A stretch of DNA of 64,000 bases from Anaerococcus vaginimassiliensis (GTDB taxonomy: Bacteria > Bacillota > Clostridia > Tissierellales > Peptoniphilaceae). The stretch covers positions 1,382,879-1,446,878 of the forward strand of contig NZ_LR130844.1 of assembly GCF_900626155.1 (NCBI RefSeq). Reading direction: 5' to 3'. Made by a program: the position numbers and the translations under genes. Shown here piece after piece: positions 52,710 through 61,862 of the stretch (the first letter of the stretch is position 1; every line of letters starts with the position of its first letter). Under the pieces are notes generated by a model. That model searched no databases. It was not told the DNA's origin and saw only the letters and a program-made list of their open reading frames with translations.

Positions 52710-54059
52710 ATGAATATAAAAGAAAAATATAGAGATTATTTTAAAGGAAAAAAATATAATATAACAACCTTTGGTTGCCAAATGAATGAGCACGATTCTG
52801 AAAGAATATCATATATTCTTGAAGAATTAGGCTATGAAAAGACAGAAAATAGAGAATCTGCTGACTTTATACTTTTTAATACCTGTCTTGTAAGGGAAAA
52901 TGCTGAGCTTAAGTTGTATGGACAAGTTTCATCACTAAAAAAATTAAAAAAAGAGCATCCAGAAAAAATAATAGCTGTATCAGGATGTATGATGCAAACT
53001 TCGACAGCTAGACAAGTTATAATTGATAAGCACAAGGAAGTAGATATTATTTTTGGTACTAAAAATATTAATTCATTAGCTGATTTGATATTTAGATACC
53101 TTGAAACAAATGAGAGAGTTATAGATATATCAACAGATGTTGTTAAGGATGATTTTGTTAACTATAACACTCTAAATAACTTCCAAGCTTATGTTAACAT
53201 TATGAGAGGATGCGATAATTTCTGTTCATACTGTATAGTTCCTGAATCTAGAGGTAGAGAAGAGTCTAGAAGGCCATCAGCTATCCTAGAAGAAGTAGAA
53301 CATCTAGTTAGTGAAGGTTATAAAGAGATAACTCTTCTTGGACAAAATGTTAATTCATACGGAAATAAGGCAGACTTTGATGTGACTTTTCCTGAATTGT
53401 TACAGAAAGTAAGTGATGTAGCAGGACTAAAAAGATTGAGATTTACAACTAGCCATCCTAAGGACTTGTCTGATGAGCTAATTGAGGTTATCAAAAAAAA
53501 TGATAATATCTGTAAATATTTCCATTTGCCGCTACAATCTGGTTCTAGCAAAGTTTTAAAAGATATGAATAGGAAATATGACCAAGAAAAATATATCGAA
53601 AGAGCTAAAAAACTAAGAAAAGAAATACCGGGGATTGCAATATCTACAGATATAATAGTTGGTTATCCTACAGAAACTGAAGAAGATTTCGAGGAAACAT
53701 TAAAAGTATGCAAAGAGATTGCTTATGATTCGGCATATACTTTTAAATATTCACCTAGACCAAAAACAAGAGCGGCTAAACTTACACCAATAGAAGATGA
53801 TATTGTACAAGATAGATTCGATCGTTTATTAGATACTCTGTATCCAATATTTTATGAAAAGAATAAACAATACATTGGAAAAACTGTTGAGGTTTTATTA
53901 GAGTCAGAAAGTAAGAACAACCCAGATATATTAACAGGTAGAACTGACACATTTAAACTTGTACATGTAAAGGCAGATAAAAAATTAATTGGTGAATTTG
54001 TTAAGGTTAAAATTACAGAAAATACATCGTTTACAATTTCGGGTGAATTAGTACAGTAA
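52710..54059 (+). CDS. miaB: tRNA-2-methylthio-N6-dimethylallyladenosine synthase MiaB
   Basis: A roughly 449-residue radical-SAM methylthiotransferase. N-terminal domain Cys in TFGCQMNEHDSE, FNTCLVRENA and SGCMMQ bind one [4Fe-4S]; the radical-SAM CxxxCxxC is CDNFCSYC (near residue 165), followed by VPESRGREESR; a C-terminal TRAM domain binds RNA (near residues 385-447). It methylthiolates A37 in tRNA. ATG 52710 is chosen because AGGAG lies 4 nt upstream; the frame extends further 5' only across the terminator. Confidence 0.96.
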   Translation: MNIKEKYRDYFKGKKYNITTFGCQMNEHDSERISYILEELGYEKTENRESADFILFNTCLVRENAELKLYGQVSSLKKLKKEHPEKIIAVSGCMMQTSTARQVIIDKHKEVDIIFGTKNINSLADLIFRYLETNERVIDISTDVVKDDFVNYNTLNNFQAYVNIMRGCDNFCSYCIVPESRGREESRRPSAILEEVEHLVSEGYKEITLLGQNVNSYGNKADFDVTFPELLQKVSDVAGLKRLRFTTSHPKDLSDELIEVIKKNDNICKYFHLPLQSGSSKVLKDMNRKYDQEKYIERAKKLRKEIPGIAISTDIIVGYPTETEEDFEETLKVCKEIAYDSAYTFKYSPRPKTRAAKLTPIEDDIVQDRFDRLLDTLYPIFYEKNKQYIGKTVEVLLESESKNNPDILTGRTDTFKLVHVKADKKLIGEFVKVKITENTSFTISGELVQ

Positions 54060-54104
54060 TAAATTTTAACGTTAGAAATTATATAATATTAAAATTCAGT
54101 GAAA

Positions 54105-54122
54105 AATGAAAAAGATTTCATT
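54105..54122 (+). repeat. Small hairpin upstream of the V-ATPase operon
   Basis: AATGAAA (54105-54111) pairs with TTTCATT (54116-54122) around AAGA. No T tract follows, so it is either a poor terminator for miaB or a regulator site. Confidence 0.35.
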
Positions 54123-54185
54123 GTTCATGAATAAATCAATAAATTATATAGAATATTTTTTATTGTTTTAATATTATTTTACTAG

Positions 54186-54194
54186 TGTTAAAAT
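54186..54194 (+). promoter_or_regulatory. Extended -10 promoter for the V-ATPase operon
   Basis: TGT-TAAAAT, 28 nt upstream of the subunit C start; a TTGTTT at 54163 is 20 nt away and a poor -35. Confidence 0.45.
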
Positions 54195-54221
54195 GTATGA
54201 GTGCCAAAGAAAGAGGTTCTT

Positions 54222-55202
54222 ATGAGAGATGTAACTGTAAAAGCGAAAGCTAAATTAGGCAAGCTACCGAGTGATGATTTTTACAATAAAATGATTCATG
54301 AGAACAATTTGGATACAAAAATAGATTTGCTTAAAAGAGAATATAGTTTCTTAAGTGATTGCAATAGCAAAAAAGATATAGAAACTAATTTATTTAAGCA
54401 TTTTTACAAAGAGTTAAAGAGTTTAGATTTTTTTCTGGAAGGTATTGATCATGAATTCTTCATTGAGTATTTTAGTATTTATGAAATATTTGTTATTCAA
54501 GAATGTATTCAGTCTATCCTAAACAATACTTTGGAGAAAAATTTATTAAACTTAGTCGAAAATCCTTTTTCCAAAGATATAAAAATTGAAATTGGAATGT
54601 CATTGGAAGATTTTGTAGAAGGTCTCAAAGATAGCAAATATTATAGAACTTTGTTGCCTTTTATTAACAAGAATATGGATAAAAACTCTTTGATATTTTT
54701 ATCCAGTAATGCTTTAATGAAATTTTATTATAGAAATCTACTCAAAATGGCTAAGAGATTTAAAGCGAAAGAGAAAGTTTTGATAGAAAACTTTATAGGT
54801 GAATTGATTAACTTATCAAACTTAGAAATGCTCTATAGGCTTAAGAAATACTTTAATTTAAATAATAATGAGATATTTAATTATTTGATTGAAGGTGGTA
54901 AAAGTTTTAGAGCTGATAAGTTAAAGTATGTATCTAACTTACCTATGGAGGACTTCTTAGACTATCTAGCCAAGACTAAATATAAAGATTTATTTGAAAG
55001 TGGTATAGATACACATATACAAATTAAAAGAAGAAAGATGAAGATGTTCAAAGATGAAATAATCAAAGGAAAATCTGATATTCTTTATGTAATTTCTGCT
55101 ATGAGTATCATCCACATGAATATTCAAAATTTAGTCAGTATATTAGAAGTCGACGAAGACTTTACTCTTTCAGAAAGATACGAACTAGTGATTGTGAGGT
55201 AA
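54222..55202 (+). CDS. ntpC: V/A-type ATPase subunit C (V0D/AC39 family)
   Basis: A roughly 326-residue, largely helical protein of the V-ATPase d/C family. Three repeat-like lobes are visible: KAKAKLGKLPSDDFYNKM, ALMKFYYRNLLKMAKRF, and the late ILYVISAMSIIHMNIQNLVSIL, where family members carry the E-x-x-N-[IL]-R core. It forms the funnel that joins the rotating central stalk (D/F) to the K ring. ATG 54222 has AAAGAGG upstream; the GTG at 54201 has no ribosome-binding site. Placing C first in the operon differs from the Enterococcus order. Confidence 0.75.
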   Translation: MRDVTVKAKAKLGKLPSDDFYNKMIHENNLDTKIDLLKREYSFLSDCNSKKDIETNLFKHFYKELKSLDFFLEGIDHEFFIEYFSIYEIFVIQECIQSILNNTLEKNLLNLVENPFSKDIKIEIGMSLEDFVEGLKDSKYYRTLLPFINKNMDKNSLIFLSSNALMKFYYRNLLKMAKRFKAKEKVLIENFIGELINLSNLEMLYRLKKYFNLNNNEIFNYLIEGGKSFRADKLKYVSNLPMEDFLDYLAKTKYKDLFESGIDTHIQIKRRKMKMFKDEIIKGKSDILYVISAMSIIHMNIQNLVSILEVDEDFTLSERYELVIVR

Positions 55203-55204
55203 TT

Positions 55205-56089
55205 ATGGCAGTTGAAAAAATGCACCTAGTTAATATAACTTCAAGGCTAGAGAATTTAGATTCTTTCCTAGAAGATGTTATAGAGCTAGGGGATATTGAA
55301 CCAGTTGATGCATTTAATCAAGTAGCATCAAGAGCCTTCTCAATTAGAGCTAGTAAAGAAAATGTTGAATTAACAGAAGACATATCAACTATTTCAAGTT
55401 TTGAAAAACCAAATAAGACAATAATTGATAAACTAAATGTTATGAAAGATTTCTTCAACATTGAAAATGTCACAAATAATAAAAATAAATTTATTGAAGC
55501 AGACAATGTTGATGAAATATATGATAATTTACAAGCTTTAATTGATAAGAAAAATGAATTAGAGAAAAAATTAGATAAACTTTATGAATATAAAGCTAAT
55601 CTGGAAATACTTGATAAGTATGGAATTGATATCTCTAAAGTTAAAAACTTAAAATATTTTGATCATAGGTTTGGTGAAGTAAGTAAGGATGGTAGATTTA
55701 TCTTAAAGAATAACTACGATAATATTCCATCATTAATCCTTCATCTAGACAATAGTTTGGATAATATGTCTTTAGATTATTTAGATGAATTGATTTCACT
55801 AGACAACGAGACTGCTAAGCTTAGAAGAGATACTGATCAAATCGTCGGCAATGAAAAAGACAACACCTTTAAGGTTATAAGTGAACTAGATAGAAAATAT
55901 CAAAATTTAACTAAATCAAAATCTGATGAAGCTTATACAAGTATTATGAATGAAGCTGAAGCTAAGAAGTTGGAAATCGACAATGAATACAAGGCTGAGA
56001 AAGAAAAACTTGGTAAAATTTATGATGATCATAGTGATGATATAGTTGATGATATTACTAAATCTATTTTAGAAGAAAGGTATAGATAA
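55205..56089 (+). CDS. V/A-ATPase subunit I, N-terminal half, fused to a subunit-H-like coiled coil
   Basis: A 294-residue, entirely hydrophilic protein. Residues 1-187 match the start of subunit I: MAVEKMHLVNITSRLENL, a coiled coil near 105-145, and LKYFDHRFGEVSKDG...NNYDNIPSLILHLDN, the lobe before the membrane part. Residues about 188-294 are unlike subunit I: a long charged coiled coil (EAYTSIMNEAEAKKLEIDNE, then DDIVDDITKSILEERYR) resembling the 100-110-residue peripheral-stalk subunit H/G (NtpF), otherwise missing from this operon. An internal Met at residue 188 (ATG 55766) could start a free H, though its Shine-Dalgarno is weak. The other half of I follows at 56090. Confidence 0.68.
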   Translation: MAVEKMHLVNITSRLENLDSFLEDVIELGDIEPVDAFNQVASRAFSIRASKENVELTEDISTISSFEKPNKTIIDKLNVMKDFFNIENVTNNKNKFIEADNVDEIYDNLQALIDKKNELEKKLDKLYEYKANLEILDKYGIDISKVKNLKYFDHRFGEVSKDGRFILKNNYDNIPSLILHLDNSLDNMSLDYLDELISLDNETAKLRRDTDQIVGNEKDNTFKVISELDRKYQNLTKSKSDEAYTSIMNEAEAKKLEIDNEYKAEKEKLGKIYDDHSDDIVDDITKSILEERYR

Positions 56090-57478
56090 TTGGCAAATAA
56101 TAAAAAAAATAAACAAATAGACAGCAAAGAAAATTATTTGTTAGTTTATCCTAAACAAGTTAAAGAAGATATTAATAGAGCTGTCAATACTATGGGTTTT
56201 ATAGATAAAGAAACACCAGATTCTGATAATCTTGAAACTATAAATAGTAAATTAGAAGAAACTAACGAAGAAATCAAAAAGCTAGAAGAAAAGATTGAAT
56301 CAATTAAAAATGAAAATAGCGAATTGATTGAAAATATTCCTTATTCTATAGACTACTATGAAAAAAGTGGCCAGATTAAGGATAAGATGGCAAAAGGTGA
56401 CAAGTACTTTTACCTTAGTGGATGGGTTCCTAAATCAAAAGTTGATGATTTTAAACAACTTGAGAATAAGTATGACAAAACTAAGGTTAATGTAAATGAA
56501 AGGAGCTATTCCCAGCAACCGCCGACAAAATTAAAAAATAATATTTTATTTAAACCATTTGAATTTTTGGTCAATATGTACGGCGCACCAAATTATAATG
56601 AGATAGACCCTACGCCATTTTTTGCTATAACATATCTGTTATTATATGGAATGATGTTTGGGGATTTGGGCCAAGGATTAGTTTTTGTTCTTTTAAGCTT
56701 TTATGTAGACAAAATAAATAAAACTTTTGGTGGACTTATAAGAAGAATTGGTATTAGTTCATCAATATTTGGATTAATGTACGGTTCATTTTTTGGTATA
56801 GAAACTTTGATACCTACTTTATTAATCAAACCATTCGATAATATTATGACTGTTTTGATAGCTTCTGTTGCATTTGGTGTACTCCTTATGATTATATCGT
56901 TTATTATCGGTATATATAACAAGGTTAAAAAGCAACATAATATTGAAGAAGGTATTTTTGGTAAAGAAGGCCTTGCTGGTTTAATGATGATGGTTTCATT
57001 TATCCTAATTATTCTAAATATAGTTGGTAAGAATCCATTGCCTATGCCAGTGGGAATTGTAATATTAGTTCTATCAATAATTATGATTATATTCAAACAA
57101 CCTCTAGCAAGAAGACTTGAGGGAAGTTACCCATTATACGATAGTTCAAAGGGAGACTATTATGTAGAAAGTTCATTTTCTATAGTAGAAGCCTTGCTAT
57201 CTGTTTTCTCAAATCTTGTATCATTTACAAGAGTTGGAGCCTTTGCTATAAACCACGTAGGTTTATATATGGCTTTTGAGGTTATGGCAAAACTTGCAGG
57301 GGGTGGAATACTTGGAGTAATAATACTTATTCTAGGTAATATCCTAATTATTGGTCTTGAAGGAATGATCGTATTTATTCAAGGTCTAAGACTTGAGTTT
57401 TATGAAATGTTTAGTAAATATTATGAAGGAAATGGTCGTAAGTTTAGACCAATTAGAGAAATTAAGGAGAGATTATGA
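56090..57478 (+). CDS. ntpI: V/A-ATPase subunit I, C-terminal half with the membrane domain
   Basis: A 462-residue protein starting at TTG 56090, directly after the previous stop, with AAAGG 9 nt upstream. Residues about 15-130 are the remaining cytosolic part (ENYLLVYPKQVKEDINRAVN, a coiled coil, YFYLSGWVPKSKVDDF); from about 165 it has 7-8 transmembrane helices, including FGDLGQGLVFVLLSF and the ion-channel segment LVSFTRVGAFAINHVGLYMAF with the essential Arg. Subunit I is the stator of the ion channel. Together with the 187 residues of the previous ORF this makes 649 residues, the usual size of one complete subunit I. Confidence 0.85.
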   Translation: MANNKKNKQIDSKENYLLVYPKQVKEDINRAVNTMGFIDKETPDSDNLETINSKLEETNEEIKKLEEKIESIKNENSELIENIPYSIDYYEKSGQIKDKMAKGDKYFYLSGWVPKSKVDDFKQLENKYDKTKVNVNERSYSQQPPTKLKNNILFKPFEFLVNMYGAPNYNEIDPTPFFAITYLLLYGMMFGDLGQGLVFVLLSFYVDKINKTFGGLIRRIGISSSIFGLMYGSFFGIETLIPTLLIKPFDNIMTVLIASVAFGVLLMIISFIIGIYNKVKKQHNIEEGIFGKEGLAGLMMMVSFILIILNIVGKNPLPMPVGIVILVLSIIMIIFKQPLARRLEGSYPLYDSSKGDYYVESSFSIVEALLSVFSNLVSFTRVGAFAINHVGLYMAFEVMAKLAGGGILGVIILILGNILIIGLEGMIVFIQGLRLEFYEMFSKYYEGNGRKFRPIREIKERL

Positions 57479-57906
57479 TTTTTAAAATTGCTATATTAGC
57501 ATTAGCTGTTGTCGTTATGACAATTTATTCAGGTTTGTACCTATTAAAAACAAATGAAGATGCATCAAAAAACAAAATTAGAAAGGCACTAAAAATAAAC
57601 CTATCTACTTTTGTTCCTATAATGGTTATGATGATAGTTTTATTATTACCATCAACTTCTAAAGCAGCAGAAGCAGGAGCAAGCGCTGCAGCAGCTACTG
57701 ATGGCTTAAAATATATAGGAGCTGCTCTATCAACAGGACTTGCAACTATAGGTACTGGTTATGCAGTAGGTACTGTAGGATCAGCAGCATTGGGTGCTAT
57801 ATCAGAAGATCAATCAATTCTTGGTAGAACAATAATCTTCGTTGGTCTAGCTGAAGGTATTGCTATCTTTGGTGTAATTATTTCTATTCTTATTTTATAC
57901 GCATAA
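57475..57906 (+). CDS. ntpK: V/A-ATPase subunit K (rotor ring proteolipid)
   Basis: A 143-residue membrane protein. C-terminal hairpin: YIGAALSTGLATIGTGYAVG and ISEDQSILGRTIIFVGLAEGIAIFG, with the ion-binding Glu at about residue 127. The first 65 residues carry two further hydrophobic helices without a second ion-binding carboxylate, followed by an Ala-rich linker (AAEAGASAAAATDG). So it is a one-site K subunit with an extended N-terminus, as in other clostridial V-type operons. Na+ or H+ selectivity is not obvious. It overlaps the previous gene by 4 nt. Confidence 0.88.
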   Translation: MIFKIAILALAVVVMTIYSGLYLLKTNEDASKNKIRKALKINLSTFVPIMVMMIVLLLPSTSKAAEAGASAAAATDGLKYIGAALSTGLATIGTGYAVGTVGSAALGAISEDQSILGRTIIFVGLAEGIAIFGVIISILILYA

Positions 57907-57907
57907 A

Positions 57908-58147
57908 ATGAAGGCAAAGTTAATAAGTAATGATCCAAGCCTAAACTTAATGTTTAGGCTTGGTGCTATAGAAACAGAACAGGTAGAAGATTTGAATTAC
58001 AGTCTAGAGATTTTTGATAAATCTGTAGAAGACAATGAACTAGCTGTTCTTATATTAAGTAAACAAGTATATAATAGTATATCTACGCGAGTAGAAAATT
58101 ATAGAGAGAATGAAAGTAAGCCTTTGATCGTAGTAATTGATGGTTGA
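57908..58147 (+). CDS. ntpG: V/A-ATPase subunit F, short form
   Basis: A 79-residue protein matching the N-terminal Rossmann-like part of subunit F (NtpG): NLMFRLGAIETEQVEDLNYSL, LAVLILSKQVYNSISTRVENY, KPLIVVIDG. Typical F is 100-105 residues and continues with a G-S-x-G...I...V-x-x-A-x-G helix, which is absent: the frame stops right after the third strand, and the ribosome-binding site of the E gene follows at once. F sits on the rotating central stalk with D. The identification rests on the position and these segments. Confidence 0.68.
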   Translation: MKAKLISNDPSLNLMFRLGAIETEQVEDLNYSLEIFDKSVEDNELAVLILSKQVYNSISTRVENYRENESKPLIVVIDG

Positions 58148-58158
58148 TTGGAGGAAAT

Positions 58159-58764
58159 ATGCTAGACTTAGAAGCTAAAATATCATCCTTTAGAAAAATG
58201 GTTTGGGATGAAGAAAAAGAAAAAAGTGAAAACGAGTTATATAGTTCAACCGAAGAAAACTCTAAGTTAATTGAAGATAAGAAGAGCAACTTAGAAAATG
58301 ATTTGGAAACTAGCGTTAGAGATAGAAAAACTTTTGCTGAGATGAGAAAAAATGAAAATGTCTCAAAGAAAGAGTTTGAATCTAAGAACAGTTTGTATCT
58401 ATACAAACAATATCTATTAGATGATTTAAATAATAAAATAATTGAAAAATTAGTTACCTATACTGATAGTGATGAATACAAAAATAACCTTGAAAGTAAT
58501 ATCAAAAAATCTATAGAAGAATTAAATCTTTGCTCTGAAGCTGTTATAGTAGGCGTTAGAGAAAAGGATAAAGATTTACTAAACTTTCCAAACGTTGAAG
58601 TTATCGAAGATGATTACATCGGAGGTTATATTATATCTGATTTAAATCATGAATTTAGGTACAATTATACATTTTTAAATAAGTTGAAAGATAAAAAATA
58701 TGAAGTTGGTAAGAAACTAAATCAACTTCTTGAAAGCGAGAGTTTTAATGAATCCAAGAATTAA
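58159..58764 (+). CDS. ntpE: V/A-ATPase subunit E (peripheral stalk)
   Basis: A 201-residue protein. N-terminal 110 residues are a long charged coiled coil (EKSENELYSSTEENSKLIED); the C-terminal part is the globular E domain (AVIVGVREKDKDLL, DDYIGGYIISDLNHEFRYNYTF). E pairs with subunit H/G to form the stator stalks. ATG 58159 is preceded by GGAGG at 5 nt. It overlaps the subunit A start by 17 nt. Confidence 0.82.
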   Translation: MLDLEAKISSFRKMVWDEEKEKSENELYSSTEENSKLIEDKKSNLENDLETSVRDRKTFAEMRKNENVSKKEFESKNSLYLYKQYLLDDLNNKIIEKLVTYTDSDEYKNNLESNIKKSIEELNLCSEAVIVGVREKDKDLLNFPNVEVIEDDYIGGYIISDLNHEFRYNYTFLNKLKDKKYEVGKKLNQLLESESFNESKN

Positions 58765-60493
58765 AACAATTAATGGTCCAGTAGTAATCGCTGATAATGC
58801 AAGAAAGTTAACAGTTCGTGAAATGGTTTCAGTTGGTGATTTGAAACTAATAGGAGAGGTAATCTCACTAGAAGGCGATGAAGCTACTATTCAAGTTTAT
58901 GAGGATACTTCTGGACTAAAAGTAAACGAAAATATTATGCCTACATCACGTCCTCTATCTGTTAGACTAGGACCTGGTATGTTAGGAAATATGTTTGATG
59001 GTATTCAAAGACCTCTAAAGAAAATAATGGATGAAAATGGAGCCTTTATACCATCAGGAATTGGTTTTGAAAATCTTGATGAAAATAAACAATGGGATGT
59101 CAAGATAGTAGCCAAAGTTGGTCAAAAAATAAGTAAAGGCGATATTTACGCAACTATTAAAGAAACAGAAACTATTGAGCATAGACTTATGGCTTCTGTA
59201 GATGGTGAAGTTGTTGAAGCAAAAGAAGATGGTCTTTACAAGCTCGAAGATACTGTAGTTAAGATTAAATCAGGCAATAAAGTTGTAGAAGAAAAGCTAT
59301 ATCAATATTGGCCAGTTAGAAAGCAAAGACCCGTTAAATCAAGTATGCCTATAGAAAAATTATTTGAAACAGGTCAAAGAGTTTTAGATGTATTTTTCCC
59401 GTTAGCTAAAGGTGGAACAGTTGCTATACCTGGTGGATTTGGTACAGGTAAAACTATGCTCCAACACCAACTAGCTCAATATTCTGATGTAGATATTATT
59501 ATTTACATTGGTTGTGGAGAACGTGGTAACGAAATGACACAAGTTTTGGAAGAATTTCCGGACTTGATAGATCCTAACACTGGAAAAGGTCTTATGGAAA
59601 GAACTATCCTTATTGCTAATACATCTAATATGCCGGTAGCAGCAAGAGAAGCGTCAATTTATACTGGTATTACTATGGCTGAGTATTTTAGAGATATGGG
59701 ATATGATGTAGCCTTAATGGCAGATTCATCATCACGTTGGGCAGAAGCTTTGCGTGAGATATCAGGTAGACTTGAGGAAATTCCTGCTGAAGAAGGATAC
59801 CCAGCTTATCTAGGCTCTAGACTTTCACAATTTTATGAAAGAGCTGGTTACTTTAAGAACTTAAATGGAAGCGAAGGATCCGTTACCCTTATTGGTGCTG
59901 TATCTCCTTCTGGTGGTGACTTCTCAGAACCAGTTACAGAAAATACAAGAAGATGTGTTAATGTATTCTTAGGGCTTGATAGAAAGCTTGCCTACTCAAG
60001 ACACTATCCAGCAATTAACTGGCTTTCATCATATTCTAATTATATCGAGAAGATTAGATCTTATTATGAAGAAAGACTAGGTAGAGATATAATAGCCATT
60101 AGAAACAAATTAATGAATGTATTGTTAGAAGAAGATGAAGTTAGATCTATAATGATGCTTGTAGGGGAAGATGCCCTTTCTAATAGTCAAAAAAATACTC
60201 TAGATGTATCTAGTTTAATTAGAAATGGCTTCCTCCAACAAAATGCTTACAATGATATAGATAAATATGTACCTCTTGAAAAGCAAGTGAAAATGCTTGA
60301 TGTAATTTATAATTACTATGTAAAGAGTACTGATGCTATAAAAGCTGGTGTAAGTCACAAAGATATATATAATTCAAAATTAATAAATGATATTACTCAA
60401 ATGAAATATAATATTAAAAATGACGAATTAGACAAATTCTTAGATTTAAATTCAGAAATAGACAATCATTTTATTAGTATCAAGAAAGGTTAA
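58748..60493 (+). CDS. ntpA: V/A-ATPase catalytic subunit A
   Basis: A 581-residue catalytic subunit. N-terminal beta barrel ([15 protein letters not shown]), the bulge domain typical of A (about residues 110-200), P-loop [17 protein letters not shown] (near 228), [45 protein letters not shown] and the [14 protein letters not shown] region. It hydrolyses or makes ATP at the A/B interface. ATG 58748 is the homologous start (MNPRIKTI); the TTG-type upstream extension lies inside ntpE. Confidence 0.95.
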   Translation: MNPRIKTINGPVVIADNARKLTVREMVSVGDLKLIGEVISLEGDEATIQVYEDTSGLKVNENIMPTSRPLSVRLGPGMLGNMFDGIQRPLKKIMDENGAFIPSGIGFENLDENKQWDVKIVAKVGQKISKGDIYATIKETETIEHRLMASVDGEVVEAKEDGLYKLEDTVVKIKSGNKVVEEKLYQYWPVRKQRPVKSSMPIEKLFETGQRVLDVFFPLAKGGTVAIPGGFGTGKTMLQHQLAQYSDVDIIIYIGCGERGNEMTQVLEEFPDLIDPNTGKGLMERTILIANTSNMPVAAREASIYTGITMAEYFRDMGYDVALMADSSSRWAEALREISGRLEEIPAEEGYPAYLGSRLSQFYERAGYFKNLNGSEGSVTLIGAVSPSGGDFSEPVTENTRRCVNVFLGLDRKLAYSRHYPAINWLSSYSNYIEKIRSYYEERLGRDIIAIRNKLMNVLLEEDEVRSIMMLVGEDALSNSQKNTLDVSSLIRNGFLQQNAYNDIDKYVPLEKQVKMLDVIYNYYVKSTDAIKAGVSHKDIYNSKLINDITQMKYNIKNDELDKFLDLNSEIDNHFISIKKG

Positions 60494-60496
60494 TAG

Positions 60497-61861
60497 ATGA
60501 GAAAAGAATACACTAAAATCAAAAAAATTGAATCATCTATGATTGAAATCGAAAAGGTAACTGATATTTCATATAAAGCAGTAGTATCTGTTCATGCTTT
60601 AGGAATGGACTTTGTAGGTCAAGTTGTAAAGATTGATGATGATACAGTAACCATTGAAGTATTTGGAAATACAGAAGAGTTTTCCTTAAATGATATAGTG
60701 GTAAGTTTCCATGAAAAACCATTAGAAATACCATTAAACGAATCAATTTTAGGTAGAACCTTTAATGGTATTGGAGAACCTATAGATAATGGTGGTTATA
60801 TATATTCTGATGAATTGTTTTCAGTTGAAGGCCTCCCACTGAATCCAGTTGCTCGTGAATACCCAAGAGATTTTATACAAACAGGTATATCTTCAATTGA
60901 CACTCTTACAACTTTGATTCGTGGTCAAAAGCTTCCTATATTTTCTGGTTCCGGTCTTTCTCATAATGAAATTGCAGCGCAAATTGTTCGTCAAGCGAAA
61001 TTAAAAACTGATGAGGACTTTTGTTTCGTTTTTGCTGCTATGGGAATCAAAAAAGATGAAGCTATGTTTTTCGAAGATGCCTTTAACAAAGCTGGAGTTC
61101 GTGATAAGGTAGTAATGTATCAAAACTTGGCAGATTCACCTATAATGGAAAGATTGGTTGCTCCTAAATGCGCTTTAACAGCTGCTGAATATTTAGCCTA
61201 TAAAAAACACTATCACGTGTTAGTTATAATTACAGATATGACTTCTTATTCTGAGGCTTTGCGTGAAGTATCATCAATCAGAGGTGAAGTTCCTTCTAGA
61301 AAAGGATACCCAGGTTATTTATACTCAGATCTTGCTTCTTTATATGAAAGAGCAGGTATGATTGAAGGAGTAAATGGTTCCGTCACCCTAATACCTATTT
61401 TAACAATGCCGAATGATGATATAACTCATCCGGTTGCGGATTTGACAGGTTATATAACAGAAGGGCAAATTGTTATTGATAGAGCTCTATCAAACAAAGG
61501 AATATATCCACCAATAAATGTATTGCCTTCACTTTCTAGACTTATGAAAGATGGTATCGGAGAAGGATACACAAGAGGCGATCATGAGGATTTGATGAAC
61601 CAAATATATGAATCATATTCTAAAGTTCAAGATGTAAGAAATATTTCACAAATCGTTGGTGAAGATGACTTATCTGATGTTGACAAGAAATATCTTAAAT
61701 TTGGTGATGAGTTTGAAAGAGAGTTCCTAGCGCAAGAAAAAAATGAAAATAGAGAACTTGAAGAATCTCTTGATTTAGGTTGGGAAATTCTTAAGATCCT
61801 TCCAAGAACTGAGCTTCACAGAGTTTCTAAAGAAAATTTGGATAAATTTATAGGTGAATAG
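60497..61861 (+). CDS. ntpB: V/A-ATPase regulatory subunit B
   Basis: A 454-residue non-catalytic subunit: N-terminal barrel ([19 protein letters not shown]), the degenerate nucleotide site [17 protein letters not shown] (near residue 150), [31 protein letters not shown], and [31 protein letters not shown]. It alternates with A in the hexamer. 3 nt after ntpA, with a weak ribosome-binding site (AAAGGTTAATAG). Confidence 0.95.
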   Translation: MRKEYTKIKKIESSMIEIEKVTDISYKAVVSVHALGMDFVGQVVKIDDDTVTIEVFGNTEEFSLNDIVVSFHEKPLEIPLNESILGRTFNGIGEPIDNGGYIYSDELFSVEGLPLNPVAREYPRDFIQTGISSIDTLTTLIRGQKLPIFSGSGLSHNEIAAQIVRQAKLKTDEDFCFVFAAMGIKKDEAMFFEDAFNKAGVRDKVVMYQNLADSPIMERLVAPKCALTAAEYLAYKKHYHVLVIITDMTSYSEALREVSSIRGEVPSRKGYPGYLYSDLASLYERAGMIEGVNGSVTLIPILTMPNDDITHPVADLTGYITEGQIVIDRALSNKGIYPPINVLPSLSRLMKDGIGEGYTRGDHEDLMNQIYESYSKVQDVRNISQIVGEDDLSDVDKKYLKFGDEFEREFLAQEKNENRELEESLDLGWEILKILPRTELHRVSKENLDKFIGE

Positions 61862-61862
61862 T

